Positions 17,864 through 26,957 are shown, counted from the first letter of the stretch. The stretch: DNA of 64,000 nucleotides from Streptomyces sp. NBC_00554 (GCF_041431135.1 NZ_CP107799.1:6138001-6202000); one strand, 5' to 3'. Program-made: numbers and translations. Notes: generated from the sequence alone by a model not told the origin.

Positions 17864-18045
17864 GGTGACAGATTCAGACCATCAAGATCACTGAATCGAA
17901 GGTTCCGCACCGCGAGTTAGCCATGTTCTGTAGGCCTATGCCTGACTTGACTTCCCCTTGGAAGCAATTCGCTCTGGTGTCACCACATACGCCCCCGATA
18001 CCGTGTGGCTGCCCTCCCGAACCCCACGCCGCACAGGAGTCAGTT
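17864..18045 (+). promoter_or_regulatory. Conserved leader A of the lipoprotein/secreted-protein module
   Basis: This noncoding stretch is strongly similar to 26767-26957, ahead of the second copy of the same module. Shared blocks include AATCGAAGGTT, ATGTTCTGTAGG, CTATGCC, AATTCGCTCTGGTGTC, CCCCCGATACCGTGT, and CTGCCCTCCCGAACCCCACG just before the ribosome site. The promoter and any RNA structure must lie here, but I cannot assign -35/-10 boxes with confidence. An ATG inside it (17923) is in frame here, but in copy B the same ATG runs into a stop, so it is not the protein start. Confidence 0.65.
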
Positions 18046-18702
18046 GTGAACCGCCGTCCCAGCCTGCTCGCCACGGCCGCCCTCGGTGCGGCCGCGGCCG
18101 TCCTTCTGACTGGCTGCGGGGGCGGTGACGGTGACTCCACGGGCAATGACAAGATCGCCGGGGCCGACACGGGGGCTGAGACGCCGGCATCGCCGAGTGC
18201 CTCCGCCGCGGCAGCCGCCGACCGGCCGAAGATCGAGCTGCCGTCGGACGTCACGGACAAGTACGAGGACTGGAAGACCGGCGACGATGCCAAGGACGCA
18301 GTCCTGGCGGACACCGCCGGGCGTATCGACGCCACGAACGACGCCATCCTGCAGGGCGATACAGGTGCGCCAGGCCTTTCCTTCTACTACCGGGACACGG
18401 CGTTGAGCGACGCGGTGGAGTGGGTGCAGGCGTATGTGGACGCCAACATGTCCTTCACCGGCACGACTCGTTACTACGCCCCCAAAGTCACCTTGTCCGG
18501 TGAGAAGTCGGCGGATGTCGTCTATTGCGCTGACGAGAGCAAGGGGTTCAGCAAGAACCGCAAGACGAACAAGGTCGACAAGACGGCCTCGGACGAAAGC
18601 CCGTACGTGCTGTACAACACGCGCCTTGAGAAGAACGAGCAGGGCGTTTGGCAAGCGACCAACCTGATCTCAAAACGGGGAGACAAGACATGCGCCGCGT
18701 GA
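18046..18702 (+). CDS. Lipoprotein A of the duplicated island module
   Basis: The 218-aa lipoprotein starts at GTG 18046 with AGGAG 6 nt upstream. The signal peptide RRPSLLATAALGAAAAVLL ends in lipobox LTGC, so it is anchored outside the membrane. A short Ser/Ala-rich linker leads to a globular domain (~70-218) containing YCADESKGFSKN, also seen in copy B (26958). Its 3' end overlaps the start of the next gene. The two copies have the same length and share N-terminus and C-terminal motifs, but differ more in the middle. I do not recognise the family. Repeated pairing with a secreted partner beside a toxin suggests a role at the cell surface. Confidence 0.8.
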   Translation: MNRRPSLLATAALGAAAAVLLTGCGGGDGDSTGNDKIAGADTGAETPASPSASAAAAADRPKIELPSDVTDKYEDWKTGDDAKDAVLADTAGRIDATNDAILQGDTGAPGLSFYYRDTALSDAVEWVQAYVDANMSFTGTTRYYAPKVTLSGEKSADVVYCADESKGFSKNRKTNKVDKTASDESPYVLYNTRLEKNEQGVWQATNLISKRGDKTCAA

Positions 18703-19736
18703 GCAGACGGGGGCGCACCTTGGCCCTGAGCGTGATAGTTGCGGTTTGCGTCGCCGGGTTGTCCGGCACCGCTGAGGCGTACGGTCCGGGCGACGGACAG
18801 GGATCCGGTACCACGGGCCCTTCCGGCAACACCGACGGCGAGGGCAATCTGTCGGCGACTGCGGGCGCTGTCGTCTTCGACCGTTCGAAGAATGGTTCGG
18901 GTGAGTCGGCAGGTCCGGTGGCTTCCACGACCAGCACGTGGACGCCGCCTGCCTGTTACTACGCTCCCATGTATTCGCCGGCCCAGTTGCAGGAGAATTT
19001 GGAGTCGGTCTGGGAGGCGGAGTCGACGGGTTATGAGTGGGATGCCTCGCAGCGTAAGCGCTATGTCGAAGGCGACCCGTACACGGACTTCAACAAGGAC
19101 AAGGCCGGCAAGGGGTATTGGTGGTCGGGATATGTCGCGGAGGGGCGCGCGGGTGATCCGGGCGCGCTCGACTGTGACAAGCCGTACTTCTGGGTGGACA
19201 CGGGTGAACCGCCGCCGGCGGACATCGCGGAGGCGATCACGCCCGAGATTCTGGCGCAGTTGGCGTATGCGGAGATCCGTGTGCCGTCGACCAAGGTGGA
19301 CCTCGCTCCGGCCGGTACCACGAAGGTGAACCTGCCGACGTGGGCGTGGCTGGACACGGCGGAGTTCAAGCCGGTGTCGGTGACCGCGTCGGTCCCGTTG
19401 CTCGGTGTCGAGGCGACGACTGTTGCGGAGCCGATCTCCGTGAAGATCGAGCCGGGCACGGGCGATGCCACGACTTACCCGGCCTCCGGTGTCTGTGAGA
19501 TCAACAACGGCCGGATCGGTGAGGCGTACGCGGCGGGTAAGTCGGATGAGACTCCGCCGTGCGGCGTGAAGTACCTGCGTTCTTCGGGCGAGGACTCGTA
19601 CAAGCTGAGGGCGACCATCACCTGGAAGATTCACTGGACCGGCACGGGTGTGGCCCAGGAACAGCCGTTGCCCGACGGGGAGTTCGGGGCGGAGCAGAAC
19701 GTCGTCGTGCAGGAGATCCAGGCCGTCAACCGCTGA
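18690..19736 (+). CDS. Secreted protein A of the duplicated island module
   Basis: The 348-aa protein begins at ATG 18690 after GGGGAG and overlaps the lipoprotein gene by 13 nt. A signal peptide ends near AEA (~residue 30). A low-complexity Gly/Ser linker follows, then a mature domain with conserved stretches SKNGSGES, TPPACYYAP, GYEWDASQRKRYVEGDPY, PPADIAEAITPEILAQLAYA and VVVQEIQAVNR. Cysteines in ACYYAP, ALDCDK, VCEINN and PPCGVKYL could form two disulfides. No cell-wall anchor or enzyme motif is visible. A close paralog lies at 27611 and a decayed copy at 20472. Function unknown. Confidence 0.8.
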   Translation: MRRVSRRGRTLALSVIVAVCVAGLSGTAEAYGPGDGQGSGTTGPSGNTDGEGNLSATAGAVVFDRSKNGSGESAGPVASTTSTWTPPACYYAPMYSPAQLQENLESVWEAESTGYEWDASQRKRYVEGDPYTDFNKDKAGKGYWWSGYVAEGRAGDPGALDCDKPYFWVDTGEPPPADIAEAITPEILAQLAYAEIRVPSTKVDLAPAGTTKVNLPTWAWLDTAEFKPVSVTASVPLLGVEATTVAEPISVKIEPGTGDATTYPASGVCEINNGRIGEAYAAGKSDETPPCGVKYLRSSGEDSYKLRATITWKIHWTGTGVAQEQPLPDGEFGAEQNVVVQEIQAVNR

Positions 19737-19779
19737 CCGGGGCACAGGTCGCCGCCCAGTTGGTGCCCGGCTCCCTGTC

Positions 19780-20451
19780 TCAGGGGTCGGGTTCCTCCTG
19801 GCCGCCGGTGTCGAGCATTTCCTCCAGCTCGCGGGCGTAGGCCCGGAAGCCTGCTCTGCCGCTCTCCGGCGCGCTCGATTCCGGGCGAAGAATGCTCGGA
19901 AGGCAAGCGACCCGCCAGGTCCTGAAGATGCCCGTCGGAGTGGTTCGCCCGGTGCCGTCCGCCAGGTCGACCGCAATCCCGAGGATTTCGGCGACCGCCC
20001 CCGCTCCCTGCCGTGCCTCGGTTCCCGCGGCGAGAGCCCCGTTGATCAGCGCTTGCAGGAACTGCGTGAGCTGGAGGTCCGCCCCCATGTGGCACATGCG
20101 GCGCACTGTCCGGGGTTCTTCGAGTTCTTCGCGGCGTTTCGGGATCCCTTCGACACCACCGGACCAGAGGAACAGGAAGGGGGCGATCACTTCGTGATCG
20201 CGAAACCGGCCCAGTTCGTCGAGGATCGCCATGGACGCGTCGCTGAAGCCGCAGACCGTGCGGATACCGTTCAGTAGGCGATCCACCTCGTTCTGCCGAC
20301 GTGCCAGAAAGTCTCCCATCGACACGTCAGGGAGCGTCCAGGTACCGGTGGCTTGCACGGCCCCGATCTCCACGATGCCGCCGAGCGGGCCGAAGATCTC
20401 GCGAGCGAGTCTCGACTCCGAAACGGGGATGACTTGTCCTGGCACTTTCAC
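19780..20451 (-). CDS. Immunity-array candidate protein 2
   Basis: The 223-aa soluble protein is a diverged paralog of the product of 20694-21335: both have (F)xPLxGIxExGAVxAxG, DVSxxDF, DRLL, AMxE and HMGxDLQL(A/T)xFxxALxxxA. It starts at GTG 20451 or, with better ribosome-site spacing (GAGG, 9 nt), at GTG 20445. Both lie on the toxin strand, downstream of the RHS toxin and its overlapping immunity candidate. Such arrays of related genes after a polymorphic toxin are typically immunity genes for past or foreign toxin tips. The family is not recognised, so immunity is inferred from context only. Confidence 0.65.
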   Translation of the reverse strand: MKVPGQVIPVSESRLAREIFGPLGGIVEIGAVQATGTWTLPDVSMGDFLARRQNEVDRLLNGIRTVCGFSDASMAILDELGRFRDHEVIAPFLFLWSGGVEGIPKRREELEEPRTVRRMCHMGADLQLTQFLQALINGALAAGTEARQGAGAVAEILGIAVDLADGTGRTTPTGIFRTWRVACLPSILRPESSAPESGRAGFRAYARELEEMLDTGGQEEPDP

Positions 20452-20471
20452 TTGCCTCGCAATTCCTCAGA

Positions 20472-20633
20472 GCGGTCCCGTTGCTCGGGGTCGAGGCGAT
20501 GACCGTCGCGGAGCCGGTCTCCGCGAAGATCGGGCCGGCACAAGGGGTGAACCAGGAACAGCCTTTGCCTGACGGCGAGTTCGGGGCGGAGTAGGACGTG
20601 GTCGTGCAGGAGATCCAGGCCGTCAACCGCTGA
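20472..20633 (+). pseudogene. Decayed third copy of the secreted island protein
   Basis: Read in frame, this segment gives VPLLGVEAMTVAEPVSAKIG, then a jump to GVNQEQPLPDGEFGAE, an in-frame TAG at 20592, and finally DVVVQEIQAVNR and TGA. It matches the last third of the secreted proteins at 18690 and 27611, lacks about 180 bp, and has no start. The missing part is bounded in the intact copy by two GGCACGGG repeats, which suggests deletion by slippage. The TAG replaces the CAG found in both intact copies. The sequence after the stop matches the flank of copy A. Confidence 0.85.
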
Positions 20634-20693
20634 CCGGGGCACAGGAGGCCGCTCTCACCGACGGTGTTCGCTGGGCATGCCCTGGCAGTGCGA

Positions 20694-21335
20694 TCACCTA
20701 TATGGGTTGATCAAGCCCTCCAATACATGTGCATATTTCCTGAATTCTTCTTTCGAACCCTCCCGTGAAGGAGAATCGGGACGCAAGATATCCGGCAGGA
20801 ATTTGACGCGCCACATCCTGAAGGTGTCCGAAGTCGCTCGCTCGCTGTCGACGCCTAGCAACGAACCCGCCATACGCACGGCAGCGACGACGAGTGCCGA
20901 TGCCGCCCCAAGACCAGGACCTCGTACTGTGGCGGCGCCCACCAGAGCATGCATGAAAGTGGCCAGTTGAAGATCATTGCCCATGTGAACCATGCGCCGC
21001 AGCACGGCAGGGTCATCGGTGGCGGGGGGATAGCCCTCGATGCACCCCGAGTACGTCATCAAATACTCTGCCGTCACCTCACGGTCGTCGTTCCACCCGC
21101 CCTGCCTCTCGAAGATGGCCATCGTCTCGGCGGAGAAGTCACCGACGTCTCGAACCACTTCGAGAAGGCGGTCCAACTCCTCCCGATGAGCCGCCACGAA
21201 GTCGGCAAGTGAGACATCCCGCAGGGAGCGCGCCCCCGAGGCCGTCACCGCACCCAGCTCCAGAATTCCCCACAGCGGAGCGAACACGTCGTAGCCGAGC
21301 CCTGTTTCGGAAATCGATGCGTACTGTTCCGTCAT
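20694..21335 (-). CDS. Immunity-array candidate protein 1
   Basis: This 213-aa protein is a paralog of 19780-20451 (shared PLWGILELGAVTASG-like and HMGNDLQLATFMHALVGAA-like segments). Start 21335 is preferred over ATG 21407 because it aligns with the N-terminus of the paralog; neither has a strong ribosome site. It is on the same strand as the toxin gene, 150 bp after the 128-aa immunity candidate. No signal peptide or membrane segment is seen, consistent with a cytoplasmic binding protein. The immunity role is inferred from the neighbourhood. Confidence 0.65.
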   Translation of the reverse strand: MTEQYASISETGLGYDVFAPLWGILELGAVTASGARSLRDVSLADFVAAHREELDRLLEVVRDVGDFSAETMAIFERQGGWNDDREVTAEYLMTYSGCIEGYPPATDDPAVLRRMVHMGNDLQLATFMHALVGAATVRGPGLGAASALVVAAVRMAGSLLGVDSERATSDTFRMWRVKFLPDILRPDSPSREGSKEEFRKYAHVLEGLINPYR

Positions 21336-21484
21336 TTCAAGGGATCTCAAATTGCCCAGAACAGGCCGACGAAGTGCCACATCGTTGCCTCTTTCGCAGA
21401 GTTCCATGCGCGACAGGATGAGCAGCAGTGAGAGATGACAGGATGTGTGTATCCGGAGTGAATTCTCATTAGTTGCTCAACTAC

Positions 21485-21871
21485 TCATGCGAGACCGTCA
21501 CGGAAGTGCCGCTCCGGGTTGCGGGCGATCCAATCAATTAGTTCTGAATAAGGAACCGTGTCGCCAAAATTCGTATCGACTACGCCATGCAGACCCGGCA
21601 GCATTCGGAGAATGAAATTGTTGCGGCAGGTCGCATTTTCGTATTCTACGAGTGAGGCCTTGAAATCTCTCACAAGGGCTGTGATTTCTGACAGCTCTTC
21701 TGAGTCGTATTCGGATACCACATCCCCTGTTCCGTCGAAACCGAACGTGCACTCTCCGATTTCGAAGTACTCGAAGTATGGTCCATCCTGAAGCTTTCGG
21801 AGGCTTCTCACCCGTTCCGCGAATGCGGGCTCGTCGGTCGCGCTCGTGAACAGCACCATAGTGTCTCTCAC
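21485..21871 (-). CDS. Probable cognate immunity protein of RHS toxin 1
   Basis: This 128-aa acidic protein starts at GTG 21871 inside the toxin stop codon (GTGA), the usual arrangement of a polymorphic toxin and its immunity gene. Its composition is rich in Asp/Glu (FEYFEIGE, EYDSEELSE), as expected for a protein that neutralises a basic nuclease surface. The gene and the toxin tip are clearly less GC-rich than the RHS body, a sign that the pair was exchanged as a cassette. The family is not recognised. An alternative ATG lies 12 nt downstream. Confidence 0.75.
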   Translation of the reverse strand: MRDTMVLFTSATDEPAFAERVRSLRKLQDGPYFEYFEIGECTFGFDGTGDVVSEYDSEELSEITALVRDFKASLVEYENATCRNNFILRMLPGLHGVVDTNFGDTVPYSELIDWIARNPERHFRDGLA

Positions 21872-24800
21872 GGTGCAATCACCTGCATCAGTGTCTCCTT
21901 GTCGCGAGTTACCATAATCCCTGCTTCTTCCAAGGACTTAATTACCGATCCTCTGCCCTTCGGAAGATAAACAATCACAGGATAGTCCGTGAGGCTCTGG
22001 GTGGTCAAAGCCTGTTTCAAAGCGCCCTTCCCTGAACCGTCCTTGACTTGAATCACGGCGTTTCCAGTAACAATGTCGAAGTCGGTGAGGGGTTTCCCGT
22101 CGGCACCGACGACATCCAACCCCTGCGCCTTCATGTGCCCGGGGTAGCGGGCGTGGATCTCATCTGCCAGGTCTGGCACCAGAGGGTCGTCGCCCTTGCC
22201 GATAACCCATGGTTTGCAGGCTGACAGTCCAAGGGGATCCACCCAGGCGTGAGGGTTATGGACGTAAGTCGCGGGGTTAGGTGCAGGGGCGAGACCAAGG
22301 GGGTCCTGGGTCAGGTAGCGGGCTGTCTCAGGGTCGTAGTGACGGAAGTAGTTGTAGTGCAGCCCTGTTTCCGGGTCGTAGTACTGGCCGGGGAAACGTA
22401 GCGGGGTGTAGGCCTGCGCGTCGGCATTCCAAGTTGTTGAGCCCCACAGTGTGGAGCGGGAGCGCCACGCAATATCGCCCGACTCGTCGACGAGCTCGCT
22501 GGGAGAGCCGATCAGGTCCGTGGCGATCGCGAAGAAGCGTGAGTCTATTTCGTGTTGCGGAGCATCTGCGGACGTTATGCGCTCTGTCTGGGCCACGGGG
22601 CGTAGGCCATCGTGGTCCCATGTAAGGGTTATAGAGTTATTCGCATCTGCCCCGCGCGATGTCTGTTCACAAAGGGTGGCACCGTCCCAAACGAAGTCGA
22701 CCCGTTCCGTAACGGACCTGCCGTCCGCGCCGATCTGCTCTTTGGCGATGCGGCGGCCAAGAGGGTCGTATTGATAGCGCCAGAGAGTGCCGTCCGGCGT
22801 CACCACGGAGGCGAGCCGGTCCTCGACATCCCACGTGTACCGCCAAGTCGCGGGCTTTCGGGAGATCCTGGTTTTCTGACGCAACACCATGCGCCCCAGG
22901 GCGTCGTGCTCGTAACGGGTGCGCCCAGCGCGTTCGATGAGAGTGCCGACGTACGCGCGCGGTCCGTTCGTCTCGCTGGCCGGATGTGAATCGGGCGATG
23001 ATGCTTCGGACTGGTTGCCGGCTTCGTCGTAGGCATAGCCTTCGGTCCAGCCGTGTCCGTAGACAGCAGTTACCCGCCCGGCGGAGTCCAAGTCGAATGT
23101 GCGATCTCCGTTGAGTCCATCGGTCACCCCTGTGAGGTTGCCGTCTGCTCGGTAGGCGTAGCCACGGTGCTGACGGAGTCGGCCATCGCCGATGACCGAC
23201 TGAGCGACAAGGCGCCCGGCGATGTCGTACTCATCCGTCAGAAAGACCTTGGGCCCCACCTGACTTGATCGGCGCCTGCCGGCGTCGTCGTACGCAAAGT
23301 CGATAGTGCGCCCTGACGCGGTCAGCCGACGGTAGTTGCCGACGGCGTCGTAGTCCCAGGAACTGGCGGCTCCACTGGGGGTCACACGAGTGGTGCGGCG
23401 CCCCAAAGCATCGTAGGAGTACGTCATGGTTCGGCCGTTGATCGTTTCCGACGTCAGCCGCCCCGTGCCCCTTTCGCGGCGCAGCGTCAGTGCCACATCA
23501 GGGGTGGATGCTGCGGTGAGCCTGCCCAGAACGTCATAGGTAAACGTTGTGACGTATCCACCGGCATCTTTGCGGACGACTTGCCCAAAGGTGTCACGCT
23601 CGAAGCAGATCACTTGGCCAAGCGAGTTGGTGCGACTGACAAGCCGCCCGGCAGCGTCATGAACGTAACTCCGTGTCTTGTGGCCGAAATCAGTCTCCGA
23701 CACCAGACGTCCGGCGGGGTCGTACTGATAAGTCCAGTTCTGGCCTGCGGGGTTGGCGACGCGCGTCAGGCGCAGTTGTGGGTCGTATGAGAACTCGTAG
23801 CGACGCCCGTCCGGCTCGGTGCGAGCGTGCAGTCGGTCGAAGTGTGTGTATTCGTACGTTGTCACGCCGCCCATCGCGTCGACGTGACGGGTGCAGTTGC
23901 CTTCGCCGTCGTAGGCCCACGTCTGTGTCGCACCGTCGGGTCCGACGGCGCGGGTGATCTTCCCTTCCGGCGTCCAGCTGAACCGGCTCACGGCGCCCAG
24001 CGGATCTCTGGTCTCCCGGAGTCGGCCGAACGCGTCATACGAGCGCGTCGACCTGCTCCCCGATTCGTTGACCACCTCTACCGGCAACCCTGCGAGGTTG
24101 CACTTGACGCGGACAGTCGCACCAAGAGCGTCGGTGACCGCCTGCAAACCGCCGCGTTCGTCGTACTCGCAGCGGGTCCTCCCCCCGCTCATGCCCGTCG
24201 TCGTCGTGCAGTTGCCACGTCCGTCGAACTGTCGCGTCGTGGTGGTCTCGTCCGGGAGCGTGACGACGGTTGGCTGACCGAGTGCGTTGTACTCGATGCG
24301 GATCAGCGCGCCATCAGGGCGGGTAACCGTCCCTGGTTGTCCGGCCGCATTGTTCTCGAACCTGGTCTCGTGGCCTAGCTCGTCCGTTATCGACACGACA
24401 TGGTGATGCACGTCATAAGCAGTGCGGATCACCGCGCCCAATGGGTCGATCTCAGCGACAACCTGACAGTTCTCGTTGACCACGAACCTGGATTCGGCGC
24501 CTTCTGCGGTCACGCTTGTGGTGACGCGGTGTCCCGGCCACCGGTGGTCCGTCGCCTCATAGCCGAACGAGAGGGAGACATGCCCTGCCGCGCCGCCTTC
24601 CGCGATGCAGCGGTCGTGATCGTCGTAGGTATACGTGTAGCGGCTGTGGTTGGTGTCAGTCCAGGAGGTAATGCGCAGGCGCTCGTCGTACGTGAACTGC
24701 AGTGCCAGGGCTGATGAGTTGATGACCTCGGTCAGGGCGCCATCGGTGTAACCGAAGCGCTTGATGGTGACGTCGGAACCGTCCTCGGCGGCACCCAGCA

Positions 24801-26415
24801 GGGTCAGGGCGGTGACGCGGCCTTCGTCAGTAGTGAGCTTGAGGTGGTAGCCCCCGGTGTGGCGGATGGCGAGGGGGCTGCCGTGCTCGTCGTAGTCGAA
24901 GGTGATGGTGTTCGTATTGCGGTCGACGATGCGGGTGAGCAGGCCGATGCCGTCGGTGGGATGGGCAAAGTGGCGTGCCTGGCCGGTGAGTGGGTCGTCG
25001 ATGCGGTAACCGCCGTCGTCGAGACGGGTCAGGGGCCAACGAGGTCCGGCTTCAGGCAGGACTGCTGTGTCCGGACGGATGGAGTGAGGGTAGGCGAGCA
25101 GCAGGCCGTCCTCGGTGACGAAGACAATGCCGTCTGCGTCGATTTCGAGGCGCTGGTCGATGGTGGAGGCCCACGTGGGGCCGAACCACCAGCCTGTGCG
25201 GTAGTCGGAGGCCAACTGACGGGTGAAAGCCAGAGGCAGAATGCCAGGAAGTTCGATGTCTGTCTGTGGGAGGAACATCGCGCCGGTTGCAACGTCGACC
25301 GGGTCACCGCAGCCTCGGACCACACTCCTCAGCCGGTTGTAGGCGCCCTTCGCACCGTCCGCGATCGCGCCACGGGCCGACTTGCCGAGGCCGCGTGCGG
25401 CGAGGCCCATACCCTTCAGCCCGCCCCTGAGGCCCTTCATCGCCGCCATGCCGCCCTTGAGCCCCTTGGCGAGTCCGCCGAGGGTGGTCAGGCCCTTCAT
25501 GCCGGGTATGCAGTCCAGCGCCGCGAAGGCGACATCCCATAGGGACGCCTGCCCCTTCGCGTATTTGTTGAGGGTGTCGGCGAGGACGACGAGCGCGGCC
25601 ACGAGGACGATCACGCCGAGGATCGGCCCACCGATGATCATCGCGATGATGCCCAGCACCGCGACGACGACCTTGCAGACCGTGACGATGGTGTCCCAGT
25701 TGTCGGTGAACCAGTCCCCGACCTCCTCCCACCACTTCCGGTTCCGGATACCTGCGTCGGAGGCTTCATCGATCTTGGTCTTGGCCTCCCGCGCCGCGTC
25801 CTCACGCATCTTCCGGGCGTCCGCGGCCATCTTCTTCGCCGCGTCGAGGGCGTCCTGCGCATTCGACACGTCCGACTGGGCGGACGTCTGCGCGGTCTTG
25901 GCGTGCTGGGCATCGCGGGTCGCGGCGCGGACCTTGGCCTCGTCGGGCTTCTCGGTGCTTTTGCTGCCGGTCGGGTCGTCCTTGTACTTGTCGGCTTCCT
26001 TGCCGGCCCTGGTCACCCACGAATCGGCCGACGCGAGACGGGACTTGGCCGAGCTCAGGTCGGTCTGCGCCGCGCGGCCGTTGGCCAGCGCCCGGTCGGC
26101 GAGGGCCTGCGCACGCTCCAGCTTCGGCCAGTACGCAGCCAGCGCACCCCCCGCCATGTCGTACGACGTCCTCAGCTTCTTCAGCTGCTTCGGCACACCC
26201 GAAAACTGATCCTGGAACGCCTTCGCCGACTTACCCGCCCACTGCAGAACCGCTTCCTCGTCCGCCATCCCCTTGATCAGACGCAGCGCGTCCCCGACGT
26301 CGTCGGCGAAGTCGAGGAGGTTCTTGGACAGCAGGCGCACCCGGTCCGGATCACCCGGCGTCGGGTCCTTGTCCAGGTCCAGGACATGCCAGTCACTCGG
26401 CCGATTCCCCGCCAC
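21868..26415 (-). CDS. WXG-RHS polymorphic toxin 1 with PD-(D/E)xK-like nuclease tip
   Basis: The 1515-aa protein starts at GTG 26415 after GGGGG. An N-terminal helical WXG-type domain (WAGKSAKAF, residues 59-67) and long coiled coil (~100-220) suggest type VII-like export. Hydrophobic segments follow at ~243-282. A DUF6531-like domain starts at ~371 (DPVDVATGAMFLPQTD), and many YD/RHS repeats form the cage that ends in RFPGQYYDPETGLHYNYFRH and DPLGL. The last 118 residues (1398-1515) are a swapped tip with LTDFDIVTGNAVIQVKDGSG, resembling the D...(E/Q)xK core of restriction-endonuclease-fold nucleases. It would cut nucleic acid in competing cells. RHS body and tip differ in base composition. 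Nuclease assignment is by motif only. Confidence 0.88.
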   Translation of the reverse strand: MAGNRPSDWHVLDLDKDPTPGDPDRVRLLSKNLLDFADDVGDALRLIKGMADEEAVLQWAGKSAKAFQDQFSGVPKQLKKLRTSYDMAGGALAAYWPKLERAQALADRALANGRAAQTDLSSAKSRLASADSWVTRAGKEADKYKDDPTGSKSTEKPDEAKVRAATRDAQHAKTAQTSAQSDVSNAQDALDAAKKMAADARKMREDAAREAKTKIDEASDAGIRNRKWWEEVGDWFTDNWDTIVTVCKVVVAVLGIIAMIIGGPILGVIVLVAALVVLADTLNKYAKGQASLWDVAFAALDCIPGMKGLTTLGGLAKGLKGGMAAMKGLRGGLKGMGLAARGLGKSARGAIADGAKGAYNRLRSVVRGCGDPVDVATGAMFLPQTDIELPGILPLAFTRQLASDYRTGWWFGPTWASTIDQRLEIDADGIVFVTEDGLLLAYPHSIRPDTAVLPEAGPRWPLTRLDDGGYRIDDPLTGQARHFAHPTDGIGLLTRIVDRNTNTITFDYDEHGSPLAIRHTGGYHLKLTTDEGRVTALTLLGAAEDGSDVTIKRFGYTDGALTEVINSSALALQFTYDERLRITSWTDTNHSRYTYTYDDHDRCIAEGGAAGHVSLSFGYEATDHRWPGHRVTTSVTAEGAESRFVVNENCQVVAEIDPLGAVIRTAYDVHHHVVSITDELGHETRFENNAAGQPGTVTRPDGALIRIEYNALGQPTVVTLPDETTTTRQFDGRGNCTTTTGMSGGRTRCEYDERGGLQAVTDALGATVRVKCNLAGLPVEVVNESGSRSTRSYDAFGRLRETRDPLGAVSRFSWTPEGKITRAVGPDGATQTWAYDGEGNCTRHVDAMGGVTTYEYTHFDRLHARTEPDGRRYEFSYDPQLRLTRVANPAGQNWTYQYDPAGRLVSETDFGHKTRSYVHDAAGRLVSRTNSLGQVICFERDTFGQVVRKDAGGYVTTFTYDVLGRLTAASTPDVALTLRRERGTGRLTSETINGRTMTYSYDALGRRTTRVTPSGAASSWDYDAVGNYRRLTASGRTIDFAYDDAGRRRSSQVGPKVFLTDEYDIAGRLVAQSVIGDGRLRQHRGYAYRADGNLTGVTDGLNGDRTFDLDSAGRVTAVYGHGWTEGYAYDEAGNQSEASSPDSHPASETNGPRAYVGTLIERAGRTRYEHDALGRMVLRQKTRISRKPATWRYTWDVEDRLASVVTPDGTLWRYQYDPLGRRIAKEQIGADGRSVTERVDFVWDGATLCEQTSRGADANNSITLTWDHDGLRPVAQTERITSADAPQHEIDSRFFAIATDLIGSPSELVDESGDIAWRSRSTLWGSTTWNADAQAYTPLRFPGQYYDPETGLHYNYFRHYDPETARYLTQDPLGLAPAPNPATYVHNPHAWVDPLGLSACKPWVIGKGDDPLVPDLADEIHARYPGHMKAQGLDVVGADGKPLTDFDIVTGNAVIQVKDGSGKGALKQALTTQSLTDYPVIVYLPKGRGSVIKSLEEAGIMVTRDKETLMQVIAP

Positions 26416-26766
26416 GCCGCAACCCCCGTCACGCCTGTCTCACCAATAACCGTACGCGCGAGCGAAGTTACTAGGTGCTCAAGGAGGAGGGAAGGACCGT
26501 CAGTGAGTTGAGCGGGGGTCCTGAGCGCGTATCAGTTTGCACAGGCTGGCGGTGCGCAGGTGGACGGCGGCGGGAGCGGGCCGCGGTCATGTTGACGTAG
26601 TTGGCGGCCTCGGCGGGGCAACTGTCTTTCTGCATAGAGGAATTCGCGGCCAACGTCGGCGTCCAGGACGACGGTGCCGAGTTGGGTACGGGCGGGGTGC
26701 GAGCCGAAGGTGCGGGGATTGAGTCGGTCGCAAGCGGAACGGGTAGCGATCGCCGATCTTTGCGGT
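26416..26766. other. Spacer between divergent toxin 1 and lipoprotein B genes
   Basis: No convincing gene is seen. Short frames exist on both strands, including a 110-codon minus frame at 26471-26803, but they lack ribosome sites and recognisable motifs. The promoter of the RHS toxin must lie near 26420-26470. The high-GC middle may be remnant coding sequence that I cannot identify. Confidence 0.5.
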
Positions 26767-26957
26767 GGCCAACGCGGTGACGCTTTCCGACCTCCAACAT
26801 CACTCAATCGAAGGTTCTGCACCGTCGGGTAGGCATGTTCTGTAGGGCTATGCCCGACTTGTGATCCCTGTTGACGTAATTCGCTCTGGTGTCGTCACAC
26901 GAGCCCCCGATACCGTGTCGCTGCCCTCCCGAACCCCACGCCGCACAGGAGTCTGCC
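26767..26957 (+). promoter_or_regulatory. Conserved leader B of the lipoprotein/secreted-protein module
   Basis: This is the second copy of the ~185-bp leader described at 17864-18045. It is conserved at nucleotide level over nearly its whole length, with only small local differences (for example TTGACGTAATTCGCT here against TTGGAAGCAATTCGCT in A). It ends with AGGAG at 26947 ahead of GTG 26958. Conservation of noncoding DNA across a duplication whose coding parts have diverged suggests shared regulation. Confidence 0.65.

Noticed and set aside
17923..18045. N-terminal extension of lipoprotein A starting at ATG 17923
   Set aside because: The matching ATG in leader B meets a stop after a few codons, and the extension would bury the signal peptide.
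26471..26803. 110-codon minus-strand frame upstream of toxin 1
   Set aside because: No ribosome site, no recognisable motif, and an equally long frame overlaps in another phase.
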